Source of the DNA: Xanthomarina maritima
GTDB lineage: Bacteria; Bacteroidota; Bacteroidia; Flavobacteriales; Flavobacteriaceae
Assembly (NCBI RefSeq): GCF_008084905.1
Contig: NZ_VSFC01000052.1
Location: 62,001-126,000, forward strand
Direction of reading: 5' to 3'
Length of the DNA: 64,000 nucleotides
The first letter of the stretch is position 1. Every line of letters begins with the position of its first letter. Below, in pieces: positions 9,119-16,945 of this stretch. A model generated the notes under the pieces. That model saw nothing but the letters and a program-made list of their open reading frames with translations, was not told where the DNA came from and did no database searches. Both the position numbers and the translations under genes were made by a program.

Positions 9119-9204
9119 GGCGTGCCTTTTGCAAGCAAAAGTCAGGCTTTACGTTAAATTTTTTTAGATAAATCTAAAAAAGATATCACTTCAATCCTTC
9201 ACGC
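9119..9204. repeat. Structured dispersed repeat of flavobacterial type
   Basis: Outer arms GCGTG (9120-9124) and CACGC (9200-9204) enclose two hairpins: CTTTTG-CAAG-CAAAAG (9126-9141) and TTTTTTAGA-TAAA-TCTAAAAAA (about 9151-9176). Between them is GTCAGGCTTTACG and after them a GATATCACTTCAATCC segment. From memory this layout (GGCGTxCC, hairpin, GTCGGGCTTTxCG, hairpin, ATCC-TCACGC) recurs between genes in many Flavobacteriia. Only one copy is in this window, so the repeat status rests on recall. Confidence 0.5.
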
Positions 9205-9220
9205 AAATTTTTACTAAAAA

Positions 9221-9228
9221 CAAAGATA
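9221..9228 (-). promoter_or_regulatory. -7 box (TATCTTTG), possible promoter of the glycosyltransferase
   Basis: Exact TAnnTTTG on the minus strand 115 bp upstream of the glycosyltransferase ATG. If used, the leader would contain the whole structured repeat. No TTTG at the -33 position. Confidence 0.35.
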
Positions 9229-9296
9229 AGCATAATACCACTTGCATATATTTCCTTAATTTTACCGAATTATATTTTAATTGTAAAATTAATTCG

Positions 9297-9971
9297 GTGG
9301 GAAGTAAAAATAAATTAAAACGCTTTAAAGAAAACGAAACCTTTACTAATGTGTTTCAACCAACAAGAGATCGGTTGGTAAATAATCAATACAGTTTAAA
9401 AGGAAATTGGAATGCCACTTTCTTTAAAAATAATAACCCTTTAGTTTTAGAGTTAGGCTGTGGTAAAGGCGAATATTCTGTTGCATTAGCTAAAAAATAT
9501 CCAAATAAGAATTTTATAGGAATAGATATTAAAGGAGCAAGATTCTGGAGAGGAGCAAAAACTGCCATTGAGGAAAAATTACCAAATGTTGCTTTTTTAA
9601 GAACTCAAATCGAATTAATCGATTATGCTTTTGCTCAAGAAGAAGTAGATGAAATCTGGATTACATTTCCAGACCCTCAAATAAAATATAAACGTACAAA
9701 ACATAGAATGACAAATTCTGAGTTTTTAAAAAGATACAAAACTATTTTAAAGCCAGATGGTGTTGTTAATTTAAAAACAGATAGCGAGTTTATGCATGGT
9801 TACACGCTTGGGTTGCTTCATGGCGAAGGACATGAAATACTTTATGCAAACCATAATGTGTATAAACAAGAAGGAAGTCCGGACGAAGTTACTAGTATTC
9901 AGACGTTTTATGAGAGTCAATATTTAGAACAAAACAAACCAATTACGTATATTCGGTTTAAAATAAAATAA
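9297..9971 (+). CDS. trmB: tRNA (guanine-N7-)-methyltransferase
   Basis: A 224-aa SAM-dependent enzyme that makes m7G46 in the variable loop of tRNAs. The start is GTG, giving MGSKNKLKRFKENETF, the usual N-terminus in this group; there is no in-frame ATG nearby. SAM motif I is LELGCGKGEYS (about 52-62), followed by NFIGIDIKGARFWRGA. The TrmB signature DEIWITFPDPQIKYKRTKHR and the C-terminal TSIQTFYE are intact. The LysE-type gene follows after 2 bp. Confidence 0.95.
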   Translation: MGSKNKLKRFKENETFTNVFQPTRDRLVNNQYSLKGNWNATFFKNNNPLVLELGCGKGEYSVALAKKYPNKNFIGIDIKGARFWRGAKTAIEEKLPNVAFLRTQIELIDYAFAQEEVDEIWITFPDPQIKYKRTKHRMTNSEFLKRYKTILKPDGVVNLKTDSEFMHGYTLGLLHGEGHEILYANHNVYKQEGSPDEVTSIQTFYESQYLEQNKPITYIRFKIK

Positions 9972-9973
9972 AA

Positions 9974-10606
9974 TTGAGTTTACCAGCCATCTTTTTAATA
10001 GCCATGCTTGTTGCATTTTTAGCTGCAGTGCCACCAGGACTGTTAAACATGACAGCTGCAAAAATAAGCCTAAAAGAAGGTTATGCTAGAGGTGTGATGT
10101 TTTCGGTTGGTGCAGCTCTGGTATTTTTATTCCAAACACTAATAGCCACTGTGTTTGCTAGATATTTAAGCAAACACCCAGATGTTATAGATATTTTGCA
10201 ACAGGTAGCATTTGTTATTTTTGTTTTAATTACCATTTACTTCTTATTAATTGCTAAAAAACAGAGTAAACCAGATACAGAATTAGAATCTAAAAGCAAG
10301 CGAAGCCGTTTTTTTCAAGGCATGTTTTTGTCAAGTATTAATATGTTTCCAATTCCATTTCAAGCATATATGACTATTACTTTTGCTTCTTTTGGATGGT
10401 TAACGTTTGATGCGTCTGAAATTTCTACTTATGTGGCTGGTGCTGCAATGGGCTCTTTTGTAAATTTATATGTATATATTTTCTTTTTTGATAAGATAAA
10501 AAAGACCAAAGAAACCTCTCAAAAAAAGATGAATTTTCTTATTGGAATTATTACAGGAATTATTTCTATTATTACATTAATAAGCATTCTTAAAAAATAT
10601 TATTGA
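9974..10606 (+). CDS. LysE-family exporter
   Basis: A 210-aa inner membrane protein with about six hydrophobic helices, starting at a TTG (MSLPAIFLIAMLVAF) 2 bp after trmB; an internal ATG ten codons on is the alternative. The motif AAVPPGLLNMTAAKISLKEGYARG corresponds to the PGP loop region of LysE/RhtB transporters, which export amino acids or their derivatives. The second half begins with GMFLSSINMFPIPFQAYM. Substrate unknown. Likely co-transcribed with trmB and the following ATL gene. Confidence 0.8.
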   Translation: MSLPAIFLIAMLVAFLAAVPPGLLNMTAAKISLKEGYARGVMFSVGAALVFLFQTLIATVFARYLSKHPDVIDILQQVAFVIFVLITIYFLLIAKKQSKPDTELESKSKRSRFFQGMFLSSINMFPIPFQAYMTITFASFGWLTFDASEISTYVAGAAMGSFVNLYVYIFFFDKIKKTKETSQKKMNFLIGIITGIISIITLISILKKYY

Positions 10607-10613
10607 TCACTTC

Positions 10614-10943
10614 ATGCAGCCAGAAACACTTAGTTTTTTTGATAAAGTATTTCAAGTAGCAAAACAAATACCTTACGGCCGTGTTACCAGTTATGGAGCT
10701 ATAGCAAACTATCTTGGAGCAGTAAGAAGTGCTAGAATGGTTGGTTACGCCATGAATGGTTCGCATAATAAAGATGTACCTGCTCACCGAGTGGTAAACA
10801 GAAAAGGCTTGTTAACTGGGAAACATCATTTTGATGGCACTAAATTAATGCAGCAACTTTTGGAGAGTGAGGGTATTCAGGTTAAAGATAATCAAATTCA
10901 AGAGTTTGAAATTGTGTTTTGGGATCCTTCAAAAGAATTATAA
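10614..10943 (+). CDS. Alkyltransferase-like protein (ATL, MGMT family)
   Basis: A 109-aa protein covering only the DNA-binding domain of O6-methylguanine-DNA methyltransferases. The winged-helix recognition part is IPYGRVTSYGAIANYLG and the asparagine hinge is AMNGS. Where methyltransferases have PCHRV with the acceptor cysteine, this one has PAHRVVN (about residues 56-62). The protein therefore cannot take up an alkyl group itself. Known ATLs (including one with alanine at this place in Thermus) bind alkylated bases and hand them to nucleotide excision repair. It starts 7 bp after the LysE-type gene. Confidence 0.88.
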   Translation: MQPETLSFFDKVFQVAKQIPYGRVTSYGAIANYLGAVRSARMVGYAMNGSHNKDVPAHRVVNRKGLLTGKHHFDGTKLMQQLLESEGIQVKDNQIQEFEIVFWDPSKEL

Positions 10944-10986
10944 ATTTTAAAAATAACCCATCAATCATTTCAATTAATCTTCTTCA

Positions 10987-11025
10987 AATTCTAAACAATT
11001 CGCTGTATATTTGCTGTTTAGAATT
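10987..11025 (+). promoter_or_regulatory. Promoter of mrp-nifU inside an 11-bp inverted repeat
   Basis: TATATTTG (11006-11013) is an exact Bacteroidota -7 box. It lies between perfect 11-bp inverted arms AATTCTAAACA (10987-10997) and TGTTTAGAATT (11015-11025). A repressor dimer bound here would cover the promoter. No T run follows, so it is not a terminator of the preceding gene. Confidence 0.55.
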
Positions 11026-11090
11026 AATCTTAATAAAAATCGAAAATACTCTCTATTCTCTAGATTTTATTTTCAATAGTTTTTCAAATA

Positions 11091-12227
11091 ATGAAACTTA
11101 ATAAACAAGACATATTAAAAGCTTTAGAATCCATTTCTGCTCCAGGAGAAGGGCAAAACATGGTAGAAAGTGGAGCAATTAAAAATGTAGTTACTTTTGC
11201 TGATGAAGTGATTGTAGATATTACCATAAACAACCCAAGTTTACAAGCTAAAAAGAAAACCGAAGTCGATATCATGAAAACCATTCATGATTTGGTTTAT
11301 GAGAAAGCTAAAATTACAGTCAATGTAAAAGTAGAAGCAGCAACAGCAAAATCGAAAAATGAAATTAAAGGGAAAGCCATTCCTGGAATTCAAAATATTA
11401 TAGCAGTAGCTTCAGGTAAAGGTGGAGTTGGGAAATCTACAGTAACATCCAATTTAGCTGTTACTTTAGCTAAAATGGGTTTCAAAGTAGGTGTTTTAGA
11501 TGCTGATATTTATGGACCATCTGTGCCAATTATGTTTCAAGTTGAAAATGAGAAGCCTTTAGCTGTAAATATTGATGGTAAATCTAAAATGAAACCAATT
11601 GAAAGTTATGGTGTAAAGATATTATCAATAGGCTTCTTTACAAAACCAGATCAAGCAGTTGTATGGAGAGGTCCAATGGCTGCAAAAGCATTAAATCAAA
11701 TGATTTTCGATGCACATTGGGGAGAATTAGATTTTATGCTTATAGATTTGCCGCCAGGAACAGGAGATATCCATTTAAGTATCATGCAATCTTTACCAAT
11801 TACAGGAGCTGTTGTGGTTAGTACACCTCAAAATGTGGCTCTATCAGATGCTAAAAAAGGCGTTGCCATGTTCCAGCAAGCGAGCATCAACGTTCCAGTT
11901 TTAGGAATCATCGAAAACATGGCATATTTTACACCAGAAGAATTACCAAATAATAAATATTATATCTTTGGAAAAGAAGGAGCTAAACATTTAGCTGAAG
12001 ATTTAAAAGTGCCATTTTTAGGAGATATTCCATTGGTACAAAGTATTCGTGAGGCTGGAGATGTTGGTCGTCCAGCAGCTTTACAAACGGCAACTCCTTT
12101 AGAGGAAGCTTTTGAGAAGTTAACACAAAATGTGGTTCAAGAAGTGGTAAATAGAAATACAGCATTACCTCCAACTGAAGCAATAAAAATTACAACTATG
12201 GCTGGTTGTTCAGCAGTTAAAAAATAG
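11091..12227 (+). CDS. apbC: Mrp/NBP35-family Fe-S cluster carrier ATPase
   Basis: A 378-aa P-loop ATPase that assembles and delivers Fe-S clusters. The N-terminal ~85 residues are a MIP18/DUF59 domain (MKLNKQDILKALESIS). The deviant Walker A, GKGGVGKST, lies near residues 107-115, with VGVLDADIYGPSVP and LIDLPPGTGDIHL following. Mrp proteins usually have a CxxC in the C-terminal half; the segment here (IENMAYFTPEELPNNKYYIFG) has no cysteine pair, while a C occurs near the end (MAGCSAVKK). The next gene, nifU-like, is 3 bp downstream, so they form an Fe-S assembly operon. Confidence 0.93.
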   Translation: MKLNKQDILKALESISAPGEGQNMVESGAIKNVVTFADEVIVDITINNPSLQAKKKTEVDIMKTIHDLVYEKAKITVNVKVEAATAKSKNEIKGKAIPGIQNIIAVASGKGGVGKSTVTSNLAVTLAKMGFKVGVLDADIYGPSVPIMFQVENEKPLAVNIDGKSKMKPIESYGVKILSIGFFTKPDQAVVWRGPMAAKALNQMIFDAHWGELDFMLIDLPPGTGDIHLSIMQSLPITGAVVVSTPQNVALSDAKKGVAMFQQASINVPVLGIIENMAYFTPEELPNNKYYIFGKEGAKHLAEDLKVPFLGDIPLVQSIREAGDVGRPAALQTATPLEEAFEKLTQNVVQEVVNRNTALPPTEAIKITTMAGCSAVKK

Positions 12228-12230
12228 GTT

Positions 12231-12473
12231 ATGACTACAGAAGAATTAAAAATAAATATTGAAAAAGCGCTAGACGAAATTCGTCCGTTTTTACAAAGCG
12301 ATGGTGGCGATATTTCATTGTTGTCAATTGAAGATGATAAACTTGTAAAAGTACAACTCCAAGGAGCTTGTGTAGGTTGTTCTGTAAATCAAATGACATT
12401 AAAGTCTGGTGTAGAGATGACTATAAAAAAATATGCACCACAAATCGAACAAGTTATTAATATTGAAGCTTAA
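12231..12473 (+). CDS. NifU-like Fe-S scaffold
   Basis: An 80-aa protein equal to the C-terminal NifU/Nfu domain. The cluster-binding CxxC is in GACVGCSVNQMTLKSG (about residues 45-48), preceded by FLQSDGGDISLL. Nfu proteins hold a 4Fe-4S cluster bridged between two monomers and pass it to client enzymes. Placement 3 bp behind apbC fits a carrier/scaffold pair. Confidence 0.93.
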   Translation: MTTEELKINIEKALDEIRPFLQSDGGDISLLSIEDDKLVKVQLQGACVGCSVNQMTLKSGVEMTIKKYAPQIEQVINIEA

Positions 12474-12518
12474 TGTGACTTTTGTCACATTATATTAATA
12501 AAGTAAATAATAACTTTG
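12473..12518 (+). promoter_or_regulatory. Crp/Fnr-type palindrome and -7 box ahead of ferredoxin reductase
   Basis: ATGTGACTTTTGTCACAT (12473-12490) is a perfect palindrome matching TGTGA-N6-TCACA. It begins on the last base of the nifU-like stop codon. TAACTTTG (12511-12518) is an exact -7 box with no -33 box. With a start about 5 nt after the box, the palindrome centre lies near -41.5, the class II activator position. Confidence 0.6.
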
Positions 12519-12538
12519 TCTCTTGATATTTACAATTC

Positions 12539-13600
12539 ATGATTAAAACAGATATTCTTATTATTGGAGCTGGTCCAACTGGCTTATTTACCGTTTTCGA
12601 AGCCGGATTATTAAAATTAAAATGCCATCTTATTGATGCTTTGCCTCAGGCAGGAGGCCAATGTTCAGAAATTTACCCTAAAAAACCTATTTATGATATT
12701 CCTGCATATCCAGAAATTCTTGCAGGAGATTTAACCGAAAAATTACTAGAGCAATGTAAGCAGTTCGAACCAGGATTTACACTTGGAGAAAGAGCAGAAA
12801 CGATTGAGAAACAAGAAGACGGTTCATTTATTGTAACAACAAATAGAGGCACAAAACATCAAGCTCCAGTAGTAGCAATTGCAGGTGGTTTAGGCAGTTT
12901 TGAGCCTAGAAAACCTTTAATCGATAATATTTTAAGCTTTGAAGATAAAGGCGTTGAGTATATAATTAAAAATCCAGAAATTTATAGAAACAAACGTGTT
13001 GTAATAGCAGGTGGTGGAGATTCTGCATTAGATTGGAGTATCTTTTTAAGTGATGTTGCTAAAGAAGTAACTTTAATTCATAGAAGAAACGAATTTCGTG
13101 GGCATTTAGATTCTGTTGAAAAAGTTCAAGAATTAAAAAATAAAGGAAAAATAAATTTAGTAACTCCAGCTGAGGTAATGAATATAGTTGGTCATCATAA
13201 AGTTGAAGCAGTTGTAGTTTCGCAATCGCAACACATTGAAAAAGAATTCGAAATTGAATGCGATCATTTTATTCCTCTTTTCGGTTTGTCACCAAAACTT
13301 GGACCTATAGCAAATTGGGGACTGGAAATTGAAAAGAATGCCATTAAAGTAAATAATGCTTTAGATTATCAAACCAATATACCAGGTATTTTCGCCATTG
13401 GTGATGTGAATACTTATCCAGGCAAATTAAAATTGATTTTATGTGGTTTTCATGAAGCTACTTTGATGTGTCAGGCAGCTTATCAAATTATTAATCCTGG
13501 AAAAAAATATGTCTTAAAATATACAACTGTTAGTGGCATAGATGGTTTTGATGGAACACGAAAAGAAGCGCCAAAAGCTGTTGTAAAAGCAATTGAATAG
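12539..13600 (+). CDS. Ferredoxin/flavodoxin--NADP reductase, thioredoxin-reductase-like type
   Basis: A 353-aa flavoprotein. FAD is bound by the GAGPTGL motif (residues 8-14) and ATG-like GIFAIGDVNTYPG near 283-295; the NADPH domain has VVIAGGGDSALDW (about 155-167). The redox CxxC of thioredoxin reductases is absent, which marks the YumC-type ferredoxin-NADP reductases. It would move electrons between NADPH and the 2Fe-2S ferredoxin encoded directly behind it, whose start overlaps this stop by one base. The CRP/FNR-like site upstream suggests global or redox control. Confidence 0.92.
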   Translation: MIKTDILIIGAGPTGLFTVFEAGLLKLKCHLIDALPQAGGQCSEIYPKKPIYDIPAYPEILAGDLTEKLLEQCKQFEPGFTLGERAETIEKQEDGSFIVTTNRGTKHQAPVVAIAGGLGSFEPRKPLIDNILSFEDKGVEYIIKNPEIYRNKRVVIAGGGDSALDWSIFLSDVAKEVTLIHRRNEFRGHLDSVEKVQELKNKGKINLVTPAEVMNIVGHHKVEAVVVSQSQHIEKEFEIECDHFIPLFGLSPKLGPIANWGLEIEKNAIKVNNALDYQTNIPGIFAIGDVNTYPGKLKLILCGFHEATLMCQAAYQIINPGKKYVLKYTTVSGIDGFDGTRKEAPKAVVKAIE

Positions 13601-13935
13601 TGGAACAACAAGATGTAAACATAAAAATAACTGATAGAGATGGTGTAACCCATGAAATTGTTGCACCAACAGATATGGCAATGAATTTAATGGAGGTTGT
13701 TCGATCTTACGAGCTAGCTCCAGATGGTACCATTGGCATTTGTGGTGGAATGGCTATGTGTGCTTCCTGTCAATGTTATGTGTTATCAAAACATGAACTT
13801 CCAGAAATGCAAGATGATGAAGAAGCTATGTTATCAGAAGCATTCTATGTAAAAGATAATTCTCGCTTAGGATGTCAAATTCAAATCACTCCAGAAATGG
13901 AAGGTTTGGAAGTAGAATTGGCTCCAGAATCATAA
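13600..13935 (+). CDS. 2Fe-2S ferredoxin (adrenodoxin-like)
   Basis: A 111-aa ferredoxin starting with GTG inside the stop of the reductase gene (TAGTG overlap). Cluster cysteines are in ICGGMAMCASCQCYV (C-x5-C-x2-C) with the fourth in RLGCQIQ about 36 residues on, the spacing of vertebrate/bacterial adrenodoxin-type ferredoxins. The acidic interaction segment MQDDEEAML follows the cluster loop. It is the likely redox partner of the reductase and may serve Fe-S assembly or mono-oxygenases. Confidence 0.92.
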   Translation: MEQQDVNIKITDRDGVTHEIVAPTDMAMNLMEVVRSYELAPDGTIGICGGMAMCASCQCYVLSKHELPEMQDDEEAMLSEAFYVKDNSRLGCQIQITPEMEGLEVELAPES

Positions 13936-13988
13936 TAAATTACTGTGAAGACAGGAATATCATATTTCATTAGAAAAGGTCTTTTTAG

Positions 13989-14888
13989 TTATTCTGTTTT
14001 ATAATCCATCAATTTCCTAGGGCCTTCTAATAAAACTCTAACAATTTGGAGAGTACCGTTTTCTGTGGTATCTATATACCATTTAATTAAGGAAATTTCA
14101 CCTTTTTCAATTTCAATTCCAGTTATACTTCTTGGATGCACACAACTCCCATCATTAAAAAATGCAATATCTCCTGGATTTGGAAAACGAGGTCTATGTG
14201 TATGACCAACTATAGTAATTAAATTATTGTTATCAATAATCCATTTTTTAGTTCTACGCTCTACTTTTATAAGTTCTTTGTAGTTTTTAGCAGGACTAGT
14301 TGGATCTGCAATTCCCATAACATTTAGAGGTTTCCATAACACGCGAACCATAAACCTACTCCATTTCCAAAAGGTATAATTCCACCAGTCTGCTTGATGT
14401 CCATGAGTTAAAAATAATTCTTGATTAGTTTCAGAATGTTTTAAAATAAGCCCTTCATGATATTTTAAGTTGCAAAATAAATCCACATCTTTTTCAAGTT
14501 TAGGGTCGAAATAAGTTGATAGGTGTTTTTCTACATAGTCAGGGTTTCTGTAGACCATATCATGATTTCCCCAAATCATATGCAATCTGTTTTGGTCATG
14601 AAAAAGTTTCATAAGCAAATACACATTCTTATGAGCTTCAAAAATGGGTTGAAAAGATAAGTTTTCCCAAAGTTCATCTCCATCTCCAAGCTCACAATAC
14701 TGAAAACCTTCAGCATAATAATGTTTTAAAGCATGAAAATAAATGTTTCGGTTATTTGCAAAATCGTCTGCAAAACTGTTATCGCCTCGATGACAATCAC
14801 TAAATAGTATAAATTTACTAGAATCATCAAAGTTGATGATTTTCGCATGTTTAAAAGCCTTGTCTAATCGTTTTTTGGATGAAAACAT
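13989..14888 (-). CDS. Calcineurin-like metallophosphoesterase
   Basis: A 299-aa cytoplasmic protein with the metal-binding motifs of the family in order: FSDCHRGDNSF (D-x-H, about 29-39), GDGDELWEN (GDxxE), WGNHDMVY (GNHD, near 108), LTHGHQADWW and VGHTHRP (GHTH, near 227). The set is complete so it should be an active di-metal phosphoesterase. UDP-diacylglucosamine pyrophosphatase-like and Ser/Thr phosphatase-like activities both occur in this group; substrate is not inferable. Convergent with the ferredoxin gene. Confidence 0.85.
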   Translation of the reverse strand: MFSSKKRLDKAFKHAKIINFDDSSKFILFSDCHRGDNSFADDFANNRNIYFHALKHYYAEGFQYCELGDGDELWENLSFQPIFEAHKNVYLLMKLFHDQNRLHMIWGNHDMVYRNPDYVEKHLSTYFDPKLEKDVDLFCNLKYHEGLILKHSETNQELFLTHGHQADWWNYTFWKWSRFMVRVLWKPLNVMGIADPTSPAKNYKELIKVERRTKKWIIDNNNLITIVGHTHRPRFPNPGDIAFFNDGSCVHPRSITGIEIEKGEISLIKWYIDTTENGTLQIVRVLLEGPRKLMDYKTE

Positions 14889-14918
14889 ATCAAGTAAATG
14901 TAATCAAATTTCAATAAA

Positions 14919-14947
14919 AAATGCTCCTCAATTTTTAAGGAGCATTC
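14919..14947 (-). terminator. Terminator of the acyl-CoA dehydrogenase gene
   Basis: Stem AATGCTCCT / AGGAGCATT with a 9-nt loop and, in leftward reading, a T-rich tail. It lies about 60 bp beyond the dehydrogenase stop and before the phosphoesterase start. Confidence 0.75.
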
Positions 14948-15007
14948 TTATAATTTTTAGAGTAACCCAGTTTCCGACCGAGTGAGATTTTAAATAAGCC
15001 TTAGGCT

Positions 15008-16186
15008 TTATTTGAAAGCGTTTAAGCCAGTAACATCCATTCCAGTAATCAATAAATGGATATCGTGAGTACCTTCATAGGTAATGACACTTTCAAGGTT
15101 CATAGAATGTCTCATGATTGAGTATTCACCAGTAATTCCCATACCACCTAACATTTGTCTTGCTTCACGAGCAATATTGATAGCCATATCTACATTGTTT
15201 CGTTTTGCCATAGATATTTGTGCAGAAGTTGCTTTGCCATCGTTACGTAATACACCAAGTCTCCAAGTTAATAATTGGGCTTTGGTGATTTCGGTAATCA
15301 TTTCTGCTAGTTTCTTTTGTTGTAATTGAAATTGACCAATAGGTTTTCCGAATTGAATACGCTCTTTACTATAACGCAAAGCTGTATCATAGCAATCCAT
15401 TGCTGCGCCAATGGCTCCCCAAGCAATACCATAACGAGCCGAATCTAAGCATCCAAGTGGAGCACCTAATCCAGATTTGTTAGGTAGTAGATTTTCTTTA
15501 GGAACTTTTACATTATCAAAAATAAGTTCTCCAGTTGCCGAAGCACGAAGTGACCATTTATTGTGTGTTTCTGGAGTTGAAAAACCTTCCATACCACGTT
15601 CCACAATTAAACCATGAATTCTACCTTCTTCGTTTTTAGCCCAAACAACTGCCACTTGTGCAAAAGGCGCATTTGAGATCCACATTTTAGCACCATTTAA
15701 AAGATAGTGATCTCCCATATCTTTAAAGTTGGTTACCATGCCTCCAGGATTTGAACCATGATCTGGCTCTGTTAGTCCAAAACAACCCATCCATTCTCCA
15801 GAAGCTAATTTTGGTAAGTATTTTTGACGTTGTTCTTCGTTTCCATATTTCCATATTGGATACATTACTAAAGAAGACTGGACCGAAGCTGTACTTCTCA
15901 CGCCTGAATCACCACGCTCGATCTCTTGCATAATCAAACCATAAGAAATTTGGTCTAATCCTGCTCCTCCATATTCATGAGGAATATAAGGGCCAAAAGC
16001 ACCAATTTCAGCTAAACCGTTTATAATTTGTGTTGGAAATTCTGCTTTTTGAGCATATTCCTCTATAATAGGAGATACGTCACGTTTTACCCATTCTCTG
16101 GCAGCATCACGTACCAATTTATGTTCGTCGGTTAATAATTCGTCTAGATTATAATAATCAGGAGCTTCAAATAAATCAGGCTTCAT
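15008..16186 (-). CDS. Glutaryl-CoA dehydrogenase-like acyl-CoA dehydrogenase
   Basis: A 392-aa FAD enzyme. ACAD signatures are CFGLTEPDHGSNPGGM (about 130-145), NGAKMWISNAP and the C-terminal QMLGGMGITGEYSIMRH. The catalytic base is placed as in glutaryl-CoA dehydrogenases: the Glu in VITYEGTHDIHLLI near residue 372, together with the family-typical GxxxTG end. These enzymes oxidise and decarboxylate glutaryl-CoA to crotonyl-CoA in lysine and tryptophan breakdown. A general short-chain acyl-CoA dehydrogenase is the alternative. A TACATTTG box (16211-16218, minus) is a possible promoter. Confidence 0.88.
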   Translation of the reverse strand: MKPDLFEAPDYYNLDELLTDEHKLVRDAAREWVKRDVSPIIEEYAQKAEFPTQIINGLAEIGAFGPYIPHEYGGAGLDQISYGLIMQEIERGDSGVRSTASVQSSLVMYPIWKYGNEEQRQKYLPKLASGEWMGCFGLTEPDHGSNPGGMVTNFKDMGDHYLLNGAKMWISNAPFAQVAVVWAKNEEGRIHGLIVERGMEGFSTPETHNKWSLRASATGELIFDNVKVPKENLLPNKSGLGAPLGCLDSARYGIAWGAIGAAMDCYDTALRYSKERIQFGKPIGQFQLQQKKLAEMITEITKAQLLTWRLGVLRNDGKATSAQISMAKRNNVDMAINIAREARQMLGGMGITGEYSIMRHSMNLESVITYEGTHDIHLLITGMDVTGLNAFK

Positions 16187-16226
16187 TGTTATATCATTTT
16201 GTTAGAAAAGCAAATGTAACAAAATG

Positions 16227-16943
16227 CTACATTTTAAGATAGAATTCTTTAGTCAAATTTATATAGTCTGAAGTGTATTGGTGTCTGGAAGATTCTATGA
16301 TAAGTTCTTCAGTTAGAATTTCAGTTTTATTAAATGAAAATTCAATAAGACTTCTTTTTGTCTTAGAAGTTGAAGTTCCTTTTACATGTAATATTCTATT
16401 TGGAAATAGGCTGACTTCTAAAGCTAACGAAATTAAGTTTTCTTCTTCCTTTGAAGGAATTATTAATGAAAAACTACCACTTTTTAACAATAGTTTCGAA
16501 ACACTTTCAATTAGATGATTAAAAGGCATGGCATCTTCAAAACGAGCTAAATCACGTTGGTTATTTTCCGTTTTGTAGTCTTCGGAATAAAATGGAGGAT
16601 TTGAAATAATCAAATCGTACTTATCTTCAATTTCATTTGTAAATTCATCTAGCGATGCATGATAACAAAAGAGTCTGTCACTCCAAGAAGAATTTTCAAA
16701 GTTTTCAACACATTGCTCGTATGCATTCTCATCAATTTCTATTGCATCAATAAGTTCAGCATAACTTCTTTGAGCTAGCATTAAAGCTATAATGCCAGTT
16801 CCAGAACCAATATCTAAAATTGAAAACGGATTTTTTTCTAAAGAAACCCATGCTCCAAGTAACACACTATCTGTGCCAATTTTCATAGCACAACGATCTT
16901 GATTTATTGAGAATTGTTTGAATTTGAAAGGTTTTATTGACAC
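16227..16943 (-). CDS. trmN: tRNA1(Val) A37 N6-methyltransferase
   Basis: A 238-aa class I methyltransferase of the YfiC/TrmN6 type. It has SAM motif I as LDIGSGTGIIALMLAQR and the amino-methylating NPPF motif in LIISNPPFYSEDYK, and the N-terminal family segment FKFKQFSINQDRCAMKIGTDSVLLGAW. It should methylate N6 of A37 in tRNA-Val. The start lies 2 bp after the rimM stop, so it is read in the rpsP-rimM-trmN transcription unit. Confidence 0.9.
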   Translation of the reverse strand: MSIKPFKFKQFSINQDRCAMKIGTDSVLLGAWVSLEKNPFSILDIGSGTGIIALMLAQRSYAELIDAIEIDENAYEQCVENFENSSWSDRLFCYHASLDEFTNEIEDKYDLIISNPPFYSEDYKTENNQRDLARFEDAMPFNHLIESVSKLLLKSGSFSLIIPSKEEENLISLALEVSLFPNRILHVKGTSTSKTKRSLIEFSFNKTEILTEELIIESSRHQYTSDYINLTKEFYLKM

Positions 16944-16945
16944 AG

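Noticed and set aside
10919-11101. A 60-codon rightward frame between the ATL and apbC genes
   Set aside because: It covers the apbC promoter and inverted repeat and overlaps both neighbours; composition is that of AT-rich noncoding DNA.
12473-12490. Reading the TGTGAC/GTCACA palindrome as the nifU-like terminator
   Set aside because: No T run follows the stem, and its place relative to the downstream -7 box fits an activator site.
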